A DNA stretch of 64,000 nt from Lanius collurio (lineage: Eukaryota > Chordata > Aves > Passeriformes > Laniidae): NCBI GenBank assembly GCA_020086605.1, contig JACBWW010000008.1, positions 17,905,730 through 17,969,729 of the forward strand. The letters are read 5' to 3'. The number at the start of each line of letters is the position of its first letter. The stretch's first letter is position 1. A model generated the notes under the pieces. The model was given only the letters and a program-made list of their open reading frames with translations, had not been told where the DNA came from and made no database searches. The position numbers and the translations under genes were made by a program. Below are positions 52,773 through 64,000 of the stretch, piece after piece.

Positions 52773-54009
52773 GTAAGTCTTCAAGGAACTTCAGTAACAT
52801 TTTTACTTTTATTTAATTTTAAGAAATTTATGATTTCTGGTGTTGTCAGTAGAACTTTGAATTCATTTTCAAAAGGATGTAACTGCTCAATTTCATCACT
52901 AGAAGATTTGGTAAAAATTTTTTTCTTCCAGATTTCTTTTCTTCTACTTATTATAAAGAAAAAGAGTATAAAAAAATCCTGGATCTACTTAAAGATTGAA
53001 TAAGGTAACTCTAAGTTCATGAATTTGAGAGTATAGCCATAAACACTTCATACAGTAATAAAAACTTTAATAAGCAGTTACTGTTGGGAGAAAGTTTTGG
53101 GGTATTTTAAGCTATTAGTTGCCAGTGTACTGTCTGTAGGCCATTGGCCGTACCTGAGAGTTTCACTGACTGCCTGGCTTTCTTGCAACTCTCTTGCTGT
53201 TTTCATAGAATCTCTTCTGTGCAGTACACGGCAGTGTTAAAAATATATTTTTATCCATCTCTCCAGATTTGTGTCTTAATTACACAGCAGCAGGAATGAG
53301 GGGTGGGAAATGTGTTAAATCTCTACTGCTATTCCAGTCTTTTCAATGACTTGTGGATTTTTTTTGTGCTGAAAGTTCTTATTTTAATTTTCTGTTCAGT
53401 AAAGAAAATTAATTTCTTGGATTATTTTGAAAGAAGAACATACTGGGGAAGTCAGTGTCCACAGAATTTTAGTCAGCTGTAATTATTGTCTGTCATTGCT
53501 ACCAGGAAAGGAAGAAATCTTACTCTACTTCAGAAACTTTTTTAGTTCTGCTGCTTAGTTTCAGGATAGAGCAAAAAGAATTCCTTACATATATTTAAAT
53601 AAAAAGACTTTTTTCCATGCTTCCCATATTTGCCAGCTTGTTCTCAGCACCTCATACAAAAACATCTTTCTGTCTTCAAGTCACAAAGATAATACAGTTT
53701 GTTCACTCTCCTATTACCAGCTGGATCACTGGTTTTTTGGTTTTTCCTTGCCTATTAGTTCATTGACTTGTTTCATAGGCTATTTTACAGTTTTCTGATC
53801 TGGTCTGGGCTCCATTTCTGGAAATTGGCTAGCTTGTACACTGCTTAATTTCTGTGGTAAGCTTGCCTCTTTATGCCTTGGAATATCTTAAACCATTTAC
53901 AAACAGCCTAAATATTCCTCGACTGTGCAGCCCCACTTAAGCCAGTGCCAGCTGTTAGCTACTCACCAGAAGCAGAAGTAAAGAAGAGAAATATAGCTCA
54001 ACCCCCTTT

Positions 54010-54272
54010 ATGATCTTAAGTCATTTATTCCCTCTGTCCCAGGAGACAGAGCACCGACCTGGGCAAGAATCGGCTGGGGTCAGAGAGGGAGGCTTTGTGT
54101 CCCCTTGGTTTTGTCACAGAGAGGGAGAAATGGGATACCAGGGATGGAGCTGGGACAAACAACCAACCAGATCAGAGCCTGGGCTGCTTGAACATTAGAC
54201 AAACCCAGACTATTTCAGAGTCATATGGCAGGGACCCGGCCGGGGGGAACCCGGGTCGGGTCCACCGCAACA
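54010..54272 (-). mobile_element. LTR fragment, minus strand (TGTTGCGGTGG type)
   Basis: The minus strand starts TGTTGCGGTGGACCCGACCC at 54272, is GC-rich for about 60 bp, and reaches an AATAAA poly(A) signal (complement of TTTATT at 54024-54029). This is LTR architecture. The same start is seen on the plus strand at 17757. The downstream end and target duplication could not be fixed. Confidence 0.6.
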
Positions 54273-55429
54273 ATCTGGTGTGGAATAGCTTGACCCTGCT
54301 TTGCTTTTTCAAGTCCAGAGTTACGTTGTCCATAGTATTGTATTTTCACACACTGCCCAGAGGTATTGCTTGAAATAATTTTAAGGCATCAGCAAACAAA
54401 TAAATGCATGTACAAGTAATACAAGTTCATACCATAGTCCTTTTATTTCCCTGACTAGCCTGTCCTTTTGACCTAAATTTTTTTCTATGTCTTTCAAAAG
54501 GTATAGGAATTAAGCCGTACATATGGTTCTTTTAACCATGTCACTCTTATGTACAATGCTTACAAAACTCTGTGTGTTAAGGTTCAATCTCCATACCTAA
54601 AACTGAAAGCCTAGAGTTAAGACAAAAAAACCCCAAAAAACTCAGTTGTGAAATCTTTTGACTGTAAGCTAAGAAATTTGTGAAATTCGTGAGGTAAATA
54701 TTCTAACACAACATCTTGGTTGGGTTCTTAATCCATACCACATCAATTGCCTGAGTCTAAATTTGAGGCAAATATGGCATCAGCCACCATGAGCCACGCA
54801 AGAAATTTGGGGCCTAACGAGTTGTTTCAATTAGTTAGAGAGCTGAATGTTGAAGTAGTACATGTGTTGTATACATCCTTTATCACAAAAAGGAATAAGA
54901 CATCCTGACTCTAAACAAACCAGATTTTCTGTTCGTGTGCTCAAATACAAAGCCAGTTTTTAAGATTTTTCTTCAGTTCTTGTTTTGGCAGCACCCTTTC
55001 CTTTCTGTTGTTCCTTTACTGCCCAGGAATGTTAACAGAGAATCTATCCATTTAATAAACTTTTCTCAACTTTCTCTCCTCTCTTTCTTAGTACATGCCT
55101 TTGTTATGAACAGTGTTGTTGCTTGGGAGCTGTTGATGTTACAGCTTATATTGCTGTGTAAAGGAGCTTAATTGCTCTTTATCAGCAAAGTAAAAGTGCT
55201 TTTAGAATGCTAGCATGAGCAAAACTTAACACAGTCACTATTTACAAACACTGTCTTCACAAAATGAGCAGTATTATCCACAAACCATGTAAGCACCAGA
55301 TTTCATGCAAATATCTTCTCAATATGTAAAAACTATCAACCTCAAATATCTCATTGAAGTGCCTCTATACCAATCCATGTAGCATGGTAGACAAATGGGA
55401 AAATTCAGAGAGCTGTGTGCAGTCACAAG

Positions 55430-56135
55430 GCTTTGATCTCACTGTAGTTACAGAGACATGGTGAGGCGGCTCACATGACTAGAACCGTGTCATGAATGGC
55501 CAGGAAGGCAAGATGAGAGAATTGCCCTTTATGTAGGAGAGCACCCAAAATGTGTGAAAGTCTGTGTCAAAGAAAGTGATGGGTGAGTTGGAAGTTTATG
55601 GGTTAGACTTGAAGGGCAGACTAAAAAGCAAGACACTGCTGTGAGTGTTTGCTACAGGCTGCCTGATTAGAAGAAAATGGATGAGTTCTTATACAGACAG
55701 TTCGGTTCAAACAGACAGACAGGTGTTGGTTCACCTGCAGGGACTGGAGCATCTCACTTATGGGGAAGGGCTGAGAGAGACATGGGCCTGCTCCTGTTGG
55801 ATCTTATCAGTGTATATGAGTGTCAGAAGGGAGAGTATCAAGAAGATGGAGCCAGGCTCTTGTCATTGGTGCTATCCAGTAGGATGAGAGGCAGTGAGTA
55901 AAAACAGATGCACAGGGAGTTCCACCTGAACATGAGGAAGAACTTCTTTGCTGTGTGAGTGACTGTGCAGTGGAACAGATTGAGCAGAGAGGCTGTGGAA
56001 TATTTCTTTCTCAGAAATATTCAAAATCCATCTAGACTCATTCTTGAGTAGTGTAGTCTGGGGCACCCTGCTCGATCAGGGAGGTTGGGCTGGACTGACC
56101 TCCAGGGATCCCTTTCAGCCGTACCCATTCTGTGA
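55430..56135 (+). mobile_element. Internally deleted CR1 LINE, plus strand
   Basis: 55430-55715 resembles the CR1 ORF2 endonuclease region (a CYRLPD-like motif followed by MDEFLYRQFG). From about 55735 it jumps to the 3' domain (LQGLEHLTYGEGLRETWACS) and ends with a standard CR1 tail (TTGGGCTGGACTGACCTCCA ... CATTCTGTGAGTCTGT). The reverse-transcriptase core is missing. Confidence 0.75.
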
Positions 56136-57657
56136 GTCTGTAAGCCTACCTTTTTAATAATTAAGCACTCTTTGTATGCATTTATATGATGGTTGAGCGA
56201 GATTTTCTCCTTTCTATTATATTTTTCTTACATAGCTGCACTTTGCTATGAAATAGCATACTTTAAAAGCTGCAACTACTCACCTTTCTTACCTGGCTCA
56301 TGGTGGCTGATACTTTATTTGCCTCAAGCAATTGATGTAGTATGGATTGAGAACCTGACTACGGTGTTGTGTTAAAATATTTACCTGATGAATTTCACAA
56401 ATTTCTTAGCTTATAGTCAAAAGATTTCACAGTTGGAATTTTTTTTTTCTTAACTCTAGGCCTTCAGTTTTAGGTGCGGAGATTGAAGATGAACACAGAG
56501 CTTTACTAACATTGTACACAACAGTGAATTCTGGTTGTCAGCAAAAGTTAAGAGCTTAAGTTATAGGACAATACTGTTTAAAACATTTTTGTTTTTCCTA
56601 TATAATGCTGTATAGTATTAATGACTTTAAATTTATAATACTGCTATTAGTAAAAACCACTTATTTTAAATCACAAGATAATGTGTGAATTTGAGATGTT
56701 CATTCTGGATTTCTCCCTATTCATGAAAAAAAATAGTCAAAATTGTAATGCTTTGTTTAAATTAAATTTGGTTAGAGGAAGGCTATACTGTTTCCATGAA
56801 TATATTTCTCTATCTCCTCATAAATCCACTTTTGATGTCTGATAGGACCTAATTAGACTGATATAATCAACTGGAATATTTCTAAACATGTTTGGAAACT
56901 TCACTTGCAGTCTTCTGTGAGATTTTTATCTGCATAGGACTCGTCAAGAGCTTGAAACTCTATGAAACTGTAGCTTGAGACATTAGTACAGATGTTAATA
57001 AGTTGCTCTTATACTACTTTAATTTGCAAGGCTTCCCTTACAGCTCACAAGTAAGGTCTTAGAAATTTTTCATAACAAAGCTACCCTGGGAGTAAAAGGA
57101 TGAATATTGTTTTATTTAACTTGGAAATTTCCTTTTCTCATACCTTTTGTTATTAATATTATTGCTGTTAGTTTGGTTTTTATATTGCTGCTTCCAGTAA
57201 ATTGTTTTTATCTCAACCCATGATCTCTGCCATTTGTGCTTTCAGTCTGAGGCAGGGGAGCGAGTGGAATTTCCAAACTGGAAAATACTGTTCCTAAACC
57301 ACAACAGGTGGTAATTCCTCAACCATGTGTAATTTCAGTGAGCATTTAGGTGCTTGATGCAGATCCAGCATGTAACAGCCTGTGCAAATCCTATTTCTTA
57401 GTGTGGAATTGCTAATTTTTAGGCATTTCTTTCTTTCCCTTTCTTAAAATTGATATTAAGAAGAGTGAACTTTAATGGACATCAAAATAATTCTCTTGAT
57501 AGACATCTGTAGTTTGAAATATCAAGAGATATATTAACATACACAAAATTAATTTTATTGAGTATTAAACATGAAGTAAAATTGACCTTTTCATATAATT
57601 TGCTGTGGATTTACTTAATAGCTGACTATGTAATCTATGTGATCATTCATTTTGCAG

Positions 57658-57855
57658 GTGAACTATGGGAAAGTCTGTAATGAAAGTAGGAAAGGACTCA
57701 AATTTGCCATTTCTTGTGGCTGTAATCCAGAGTTTGCCTTTGTTCCATATGGAAGTACCATTGCTGTTTATACAATTTTTACAGGAGAACTGATAACTAT
57801 GCTTAGAGGGCATTATAGTACTGTCAACTGCTGTGTATTTCAACATCATGTTCAG
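57658..57855 (+). CDS. ERCC8: ERCC8 exon 10
   Basis: This 198-nt exon is the longest. It encodes residues 283-348 ([20 protein letters not shown] ... [12 protein letters not shown] ... MLRGH ... CCVF), two blade segments. Acceptor TTTGCAG, donor consensus GTAAGT, phase 0 at both ends, so skipping it would keep the frame. Cumulative coding length is 1044 nt. Confidence 0.98.
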
Positions 57856-60800
57856 GTAAGTAAAATACAAGCAGTATTCCAGACAAACAGGAATATTTAT
57901 GCATATTGGCATACCATTCGCATTCACTTTTCCAGGGGTATGCTTTAATCAGAGATCATAAGAGGAAGTTCTGTGTCTTACATGTCATGCCAAAAAAGTT
58001 TAGTCAAGTTTTTGAGATGACCTTTTCTGAATTAGGTTCCTTCCACTGCTTTTTTTGTCTCACGTATGTAGCTTCACAATATACCTTTGTAATTTTTTGG
58101 CTTATGTGGTCATTAATAAATCATATGCATGAAGGCTTTTACCTGTTTTATGTAAGGCTGAAAGGAAGCATTTGTCTTTCTCAGAGGTACCTGACACTAA
58201 CCACAGAGACTAACCAAAGAACATGAAGTGCATTAGTACTGCTGTGAGTACTGAGAAGGCTCTCAGGTACTTTGCTTACGGTGATCTTGCTCAAATGCCT
58301 ATAGTTAAACTTTGGATAAAGTGTTGACAACATTGAGAGATTCTTAAATTAATCTAGAACATTTCAACTGAGAAGTACACAGCATTACGGGGACTTGTGG
58401 TGCTGACAGCTTTTATTTTCTTCTCCTCTGCCTTTTCTTCTTTTCCTCTTCCCCTCTGATATATTTTTCTCTTGAAATAAAAGAGTTAAGGATAACAAAG
58501 GTTACTTCGTTGTGAGATACTTTAGAACAGATTGTTCATATGGCATGTATTGTGCCTTGAGCAGAATGGATGATAGTATGGATTTTCAGGCCATTACATA
58601 GTTGCCCTCATTTGTTAAGGATTGTACCTCATGTTCAGCTCCTCCTTCCTTGCCTGTTGTTTCTGAGTATCAGGCAGAAATAACCTGAGGCAGAAGGGCG
58701 ACGTAATACCTTTTCATGCATCGTAGAAGTGACTCTGGCAGCTTCTGCTTTGAGTCCAGCAGCTTTGACTGAATGTTGCTGTATCACTGAGACAGACTTC
58801 ACTGAAAATTATGGGCATGTTACAGACATGTAATAGACCCCAAGCTAGGCCTTGCTAGACGTGGAAGGCAGTTCTGATACGAATAGTCAGTGAGAGACTA
58901 CATCATCTGAAAGGTGGAATATTCACATTGTAGCTAAAGCACATCTTTTCCAGAATGTTCTTGAAAAGCTCTTTGTGTTTTCAAGAATAGATTCCCAGCA
59001 AAACTTCTAGTGTGTTTGTATAAAGTTACCCTTGGTGTTCTTTCTGATAAACTGAAGAGGTGAGGCTCATTAGGTCCCTGTGTAAAACATGTTTTACTTG
59101 TTTTACATGTGGTGTCTTTACCTTGGCATTTAAGATCCCTGGTAAAGGATCACTTGTATATGCATATGCACGCAAGAACTACATCAGTCATTACATCTAC
59201 AGGCTTGTGATGTCGACAGCTTCATTTGTTTATCTGATGTGATTCCCAATTCTCTTTCAAAAGCACCCTTTTTCAGAGTTCTTTACTCAGGAACTGACTG
59301 GATTTTCTTTTTCTGTAAATGCTTTGCTTTCAGTTGTATTAATTAGTTAGTCTGATAAAACAACATTGCTGTAATCAGAGTGTCAACACCAAAGGCAGTG
59401 GTACTGTTATTTTGACTATGTTCACGCATGTAGTTCCAGGTATCTTATGCTATCTTGATACAATTAAGTGCAATCATCAGTCTTTATGTCATTCCAATAG
59501 AAATTACAGTTTTCCAGTAATATTCATTTCCTGAGAATGTAATGTTGTTTGTAAAATTTTTAGTCACCTGTTCTATTTTACCCTTTCATGCATTATTAAC
59601 ATGCTGCCAAGTTATTCACAGCTGTACATTTTTATTTTGTTACTAGTTGTAAGTTAAATCAGTTTTGCTTAACAAAATCTGCTGTACTGCAAACTGTATT
59701 GAGTGGTATTTATATACCTTTATTTTAATACAGTATCTGAGTCATTTAATAATATTTTCTATTGTCATGTTTAAGATTAAAGAAATGTCAGTTCATTCAT
59801 GTCTATATCATTCTCTATATCATTCCGCGCCTTTTTTTTTTTTCCTGAGTGGCTTATTAGCTCGCTTTCAGCTTTGGCATTTTTAAATACTTATCATAAC
59901 ATGATTAACTTAAGCAAGCTGGAAGTTTTCCTTGATGGTTCTTCTAAGTCTCTCTGGTGTAAGCTGTGTATCCACTGATGAAATGTGTAGCAGATGGCTT
60001 TGTAACATTTTTGTTACTGTTAGTATTTAATTGGACTATTGTACACTGTGTTCATAGGAAACAAGGTCTACATCTTTTCTGCAGTACTGACCATTTCCAT
60101 CTAGTATTCTCTGTGATTAAGTGTTCTTTGTATTAACAGTCTTCTCAACTTTTTGTGCTGTCTTTAGTCCTGGTGACTGATTTCTGTCCTACCCATCCTC
60201 AAATCTGGTCCTCAGGTTTTTCTTACTATTTTTTACTGTGTTCAGAAATTATTACTGATACTGGTTGCTGACAGTCTCTCATGTTCTTTCTGAGCATTAA
60301 CTGTATTTTAATTGCTATCTTTGTTTCACCACATAACTGGAATAGGCTCTAAAAAGAAACTTAAACTTTGCGCCAGTTTTGTATTTGAGGTGAGAAGTGT
60401 CTTCTGTTTGCTTGGAACCATATAATCAGATGTTGTCACTGATAACCAAGCAGCTAGCTATTTTCAATTCAATTATACTAGTCTTTATGTGTTCTTATCC
60501 AAATTAATTAGCATGTTTGTGTGTAATACCTTTTATGTTTGAGGTATGGTGTGGAGCTGTCTCCACAGAATGGTGTGAGCTTTAGTTAATGCGTGTATGT
60601 ATGCCTTTTCTGATCCTAGGAACAGCACCATAAAATACACTTTATTATTGTTTGCCTAAACTGTTCCTATGTAAATATCTCTGTAAAGTTAATAAGATGT
60701 TAGTCTGCTTGAGTAATAAGAACTGCAGAATTTGGCCCTTTAATAAGAGGCATTAATTTAATAGGAGGTCAGTAATTTCAGGGGTGGTGTGGAAGAGAAA

Positions 60801-62902
60801 ATCTTCATTGTGCAATATCTTAGATGATGTTTACAGTTTAAGACAGGATCTAATACACTAGATACCAATGTGCCATATTATCTGCTTAGAATGATTTAAG
60901 TAAACAAACAAGACATGTGTTTCCCTTTCAGAAAAAGAAATCGAGTCAAGCATCATGCATAAATAACATGTCATAAAATAGTAGGTGTGCAATAGGAAGC
61001 AATTTGGCTTTAGATTATAGCTGCTCATACTGTTCAAGAAGTGCTAGTGACACCTGCAAAGGTATTTGGCAAATACAAGTAATAACTTATGTAAAGTTAA
61101 CTGAAAGTTAAATAGGGTTTTATTTTCCATCTTTCTGCATATTGTCCCATAAACATGCATAGAGCATGTTCGTAGTGCAATAAATGTCTCTGTCTTGTAT
61201 TGTACCATAATTCTACATAGAGGTCACTGGCTCTTCTTTTGATTGATTTAAGGTGTGAGTCACCAGTTTAGGTTGTAATAATTAATTGCAAGTATTGCTT
61301 AATGCAGTGGATATTAACTGAAGATCTTGAAATACCAGGATCAGAAGGTGAGACAAGTGGTAAGAAGGATTAAATGGAAGTATGCTGATGTTACTTTGAC
61401 ATTGCTCATGAGCAGATATTTTGGCATGGAAAAATCTTTCAAAGTTCTTAGTGATATTCTGTATTCTATCAAAGACAGAAGGCCCAAGTAGAGTAGTGCT
61501 GACAGAATAAAGTAGAATTTGACCTACACTTCGGTACATAGGTACATATGTTCTTTTAAGTAAGGTAAGTAGGATGGTTATCTCTCTTAAAACTGTAAAC
61601 TCTAATCTTGAATGTGTTTTATGCATGAAAAACTTCATGCATAGGACCAGTTTTTGAAAAGTATAGCAGCTCACTTGAATACGATTACCTGAGTAAAGGA
61701 GTGTTTATAGGAATTGAGCATTAAGTTTCTGCCCCAAATGTCAACACAATTCATGCAGTTCTAGAATTAAATATGAATTATATAGGAGACTTTCTGCAAA
61801 GACAGACTTGTGATGATGTATTGAATCAACATACTAGCAATGTGCACATATGCAGAATTGCTAGTTGAAGTGTAGAAGTGAGCATACTTAAAGCAAGGTT
61901 TTCATACTGTCAGCCTGAATACCACAAAAAGAACTTTGTATGTTTCACTCGGGCAGTTTAAAAACATGACAATACTCAGGTGTTGTCAGACATCACATAT
62001 AATATGCAGGAATATAATTTAAGATTGAAGGCATATGAGAATATTTTCATACCTGTTCATTTAAGTAGGACTCTGGAAAATGCAAGTGTTGTAGGTGCAA
62101 AATTTGCTGCAAAGATGCTATTAGTATTTCTCATCAGCAAAATTTCATCATCTTAAAGTGACAGAGAAATCTGTATTTCCTTTAGTACAGAACTAAGAAA
62201 ATGAGGTATTTGGTGTAAGGAGTTTGTTTCCATGTGTTGCAGGGTGCCTTGTGCGATGGGATCTCAGTCCTTCGTCATTACCATAATAAATAGAGTTATT
62301 CATATTAAAAGGAATAAATTGGTCTTTCTGATCTATGCCTTCCCAACAGGATACAAGCCTCATACTGTACTCTATTAGTTCTTTTCCTTCCCTAGGCATC
62401 GTGAAACTACATTTACTAAATATTTCTTTGTTCCATACATATTCTCTTTTCTGACATGTGTTACTAGATTCCTGATTCTTCTGGGTTTGTTCCTGGTTTT
62501 TAATTAAAATAAAATACTTGCCTTTTTTTGGTTGTGTAGTTTTTTGGTTTTTTTTTTTTTTTTTACTTCTCCATAAACAATCTCTTAGTTCCTAACTGTT
62601 AAAATGGGCATCTTTTCAGGAGATGAGAGAGGGAAGAAGAAAAATGTATTTAAGCAATAAAGTTCATTTAAATGTGAGTTGTGCTCTTTTGGTGAACAAT
62701 CTGGGAAAAAATATAGAAACCTTTATTTTATTTTGGCATAATATTTAAAGTACTGCATATCCAGATTAGAATATAACTTAGAAATTGACCATTTGCCTTT
62801 ATTTTTAAATGAGATGCTGTACCTTTTTTTCTGCCCAATATGGTATCTATGTCACTATTCAGTAAATTTGTGTGAAAGTAACTTTTGGTTTATTTTTTAT
62901 AG
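57856..62902 (+). other. ERCC8: ERCC8 intron 10
   Basis: 5 kb of AT-rich sequence. Short T-rich runs occur at about 59828-59841 and 62544-62563. No transposon, RNA gene or exon was recognised. Confidence 0.85.
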
Positions 62903-62989
62903 GAACTTTATAGTGGTAGCAAAGACTGCAATATCCTTGCATGGATACCAGCTCCACGAGAACCAGTTCCTGATGATGTTTCTGAAAAG
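62903..62989 (+). CDS. ERCC8: ERCC8 exon 11
   Basis: This 87-nt exon encodes residues 349-377 ([20 protein letters not shown], then PVPDDVSEK). It is the closing blade strand followed by the acidic C-terminal region. Acceptor TTATAG, donor AAG|GTAGTG. Cumulative coding length is 1131 nt. The terminal exon, expected to encode an acidic, serine-rich tail ending in DEEG, was not found before 64000. Confidence 0.96.
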
Positions 62990-64000
62990 GTAGTGAATTT
63001 TTGAGTTTGAGCTGTATTTTTTTATGGCTGTTATAACTGGGGAGGTTGTGTGGCAATTCAATATGAAATACATGATTTACCATCAACATTTATTACAATT
63101 CCTAATTAAGAGTAGAATCACTTATTATTTCTGTGCAGTCTTTTGATTGTTGTAAGGTTTTGAGAAGTCTAGTCAAATCTTTTGCAGTCTTTTAGCTTCC
63201 TACTTAGATAAGAATAGTTCATGTCATTTCGCTGTGGGTCTTTCAGATTCTGCTTCCTTAATTTCCAAACTGCTTTCTGTAGTTTGTGGTGTTTTGGAAT
63301 TGTGAAGGTGTTAGATTGTATTTTGAATTGTTTAAGAATATACTGTGTATTAAGCACTTAGATTAGAGATACCCAAATATTTTGATACGAAGATACAATA
63401 AAGGAATTTCTAAATAAGTTTACTTTGTGCCCAAGGCAAGACATACAGGGCAATTGCAGGGAGGATCATATGAAAGACTGTTTTCCATTAGAGTGCTTTC
63501 TCTCTCTTAGTATTAGAACTGGTCGAGAAATATTTCAGTGAACAGCCTGAATGGGAAGAAGTCTGTATTTTAAGGAACTGAAACCATTCACAGAATCAGT
63601 CTGGCAACCTGTACTAATGTTGAAAAATGAGGGTGTATTAATGTTTTGGCCCATAGCATATGAAAATTCCACTTCTAAAAATTTCTACATAGTTCCATTT
63701 TAGATAGGGAAATTATAAGAAGCGTAAAATTTTTGTAATATTTGCTTTTTGTAAGTTTTTGTACTTCAAAACTATCCTGCAAGTGCAGAGAAAGAAAACT
63801 GTAGTTTCAGACATTTGATATCCTAAATCCAAAATGTGTTGACCTGAAATTAACATTCTTGCTGTGAGAATTTTGATGTCAGTAAACTTACTGTATCTTT
63901 TCTTAGTCTGAAAAACAAAAACAAACCTACAGCAACAAGATTATTTACTTAGCTCTGATTAGAACTGCTCTTTTTAAATTGACACAGTGGCAGTATGTAA
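62990..64000 (+). other. ERCC8: ERCC8 intron 11, partial
   Basis: It opens with GTAGTG and runs to the end of the window. I looked for the terminal exon and found no frame with the expected acidic C-terminus. Confidence 0.8.

Larger units (their letters stand above)
52773..57657 (+). other. ERCC8: ERCC8 intron 9
   Basis: 4.9 kb. It contains an LTR fragment (about 54010-54272, minus) and an internally deleted CR1 (about 55430-56135, plus). 52773-54000, 54280-55420 and 56140-57657 show only AT-rich DNA with no recognised feature. Confidence 0.88.

Noticed and set aside
52773..53003. Extension of the exon 9 open frame as coding sequence
   Set aside because: It follows a consensus GTAAGT donor, is lysine/phenylalanine-rich intron translation, and exon 10 continues the CSA sequence in phase.
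53797..54279. ATCTGGT at both 53798 and 54273 as a target duplication for the minus-strand LTR
   Set aside because: The left copy is not followed by TG, and the 200 bp after it does not look like LTR sequence, so the match is probably chance.
63907..64000. ERCC8 exon 12 after a TTAG acceptor near 63906
   Set aside because: The frame reads SEKQKQTYSNK and onward, with no resemblance to the acidic conserved C-terminus of CSA. The true last exon is expected outside the window.

Overview
This is vertebrate nuclear DNA from a bird, most likely a songbird. The background is AT-rich and almost entirely non-coding. It carries CR1 LINE fragments, avian ERVL-type LTRs and one tRNA-Ile-derived SINE of the TguSINE1 type known from passerines. 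Two unique genes are visible, head to head around one CpG-rich promoter near 35.6-36.1 kb. NDUFAF2 (mitochondrial complex I assembly factor) runs leftward and ERCC8 (CSA, transcription-coupled DNA repair) runs rightward. In birds this human 5q12 gene pair is on the Z chromosome, so Z linkage is a reasonable inference.

Left part (1-35737): probable intron 1 of NDUFAF2. Only exon 1 of that gene is recognised (35738-35864, minus strand). The interval holds a 500-bp solo LTR with a perfect 5-bp target duplication (9905-10404), an ERVL-type LTR (about 17955-18389), a CR1 with reverse-transcriptase sequence interrupted by a 136-bp copy of DNA found 2.4 kb downstream (25085-26500), a CT-rich LTR (about 30050-30510) and an inverted CR1 (34923-35376). 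No protein-coding exon was found in the rest.

Right part (36110-64000): ERCC8 exons 1-11, all with GT/AG junctions, giving 1131 nt of open reading frame (377 codons). The last short exon lies beyond the window. The product is a seven-bladed WD40 protein, the substrate receptor of the CRL4-CSA ubiquitin ligase. Introns carry ERVL LTRs in opposite orientations around a broken env-like remnant, the SINE, two clear CR1 copies, an older CR1-like stretch and another LTR fragment.

The most interesting non-genic signals are: two CR1 copies in inverted orientation that are nearly identical in the body but strongly different in the 3' tail, which suggests gene conversion; the 136-bp duplicative insertion in one of them; a perfect 18-bp hairpin at 18485-18525; and an out-of-frame upstream ATG in strong context, inside a YY1-like element, overlapping the ERCC8 start. 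I did not find an undescribed gene system. Most short open frames here are chance ORFs or transposon remnants.
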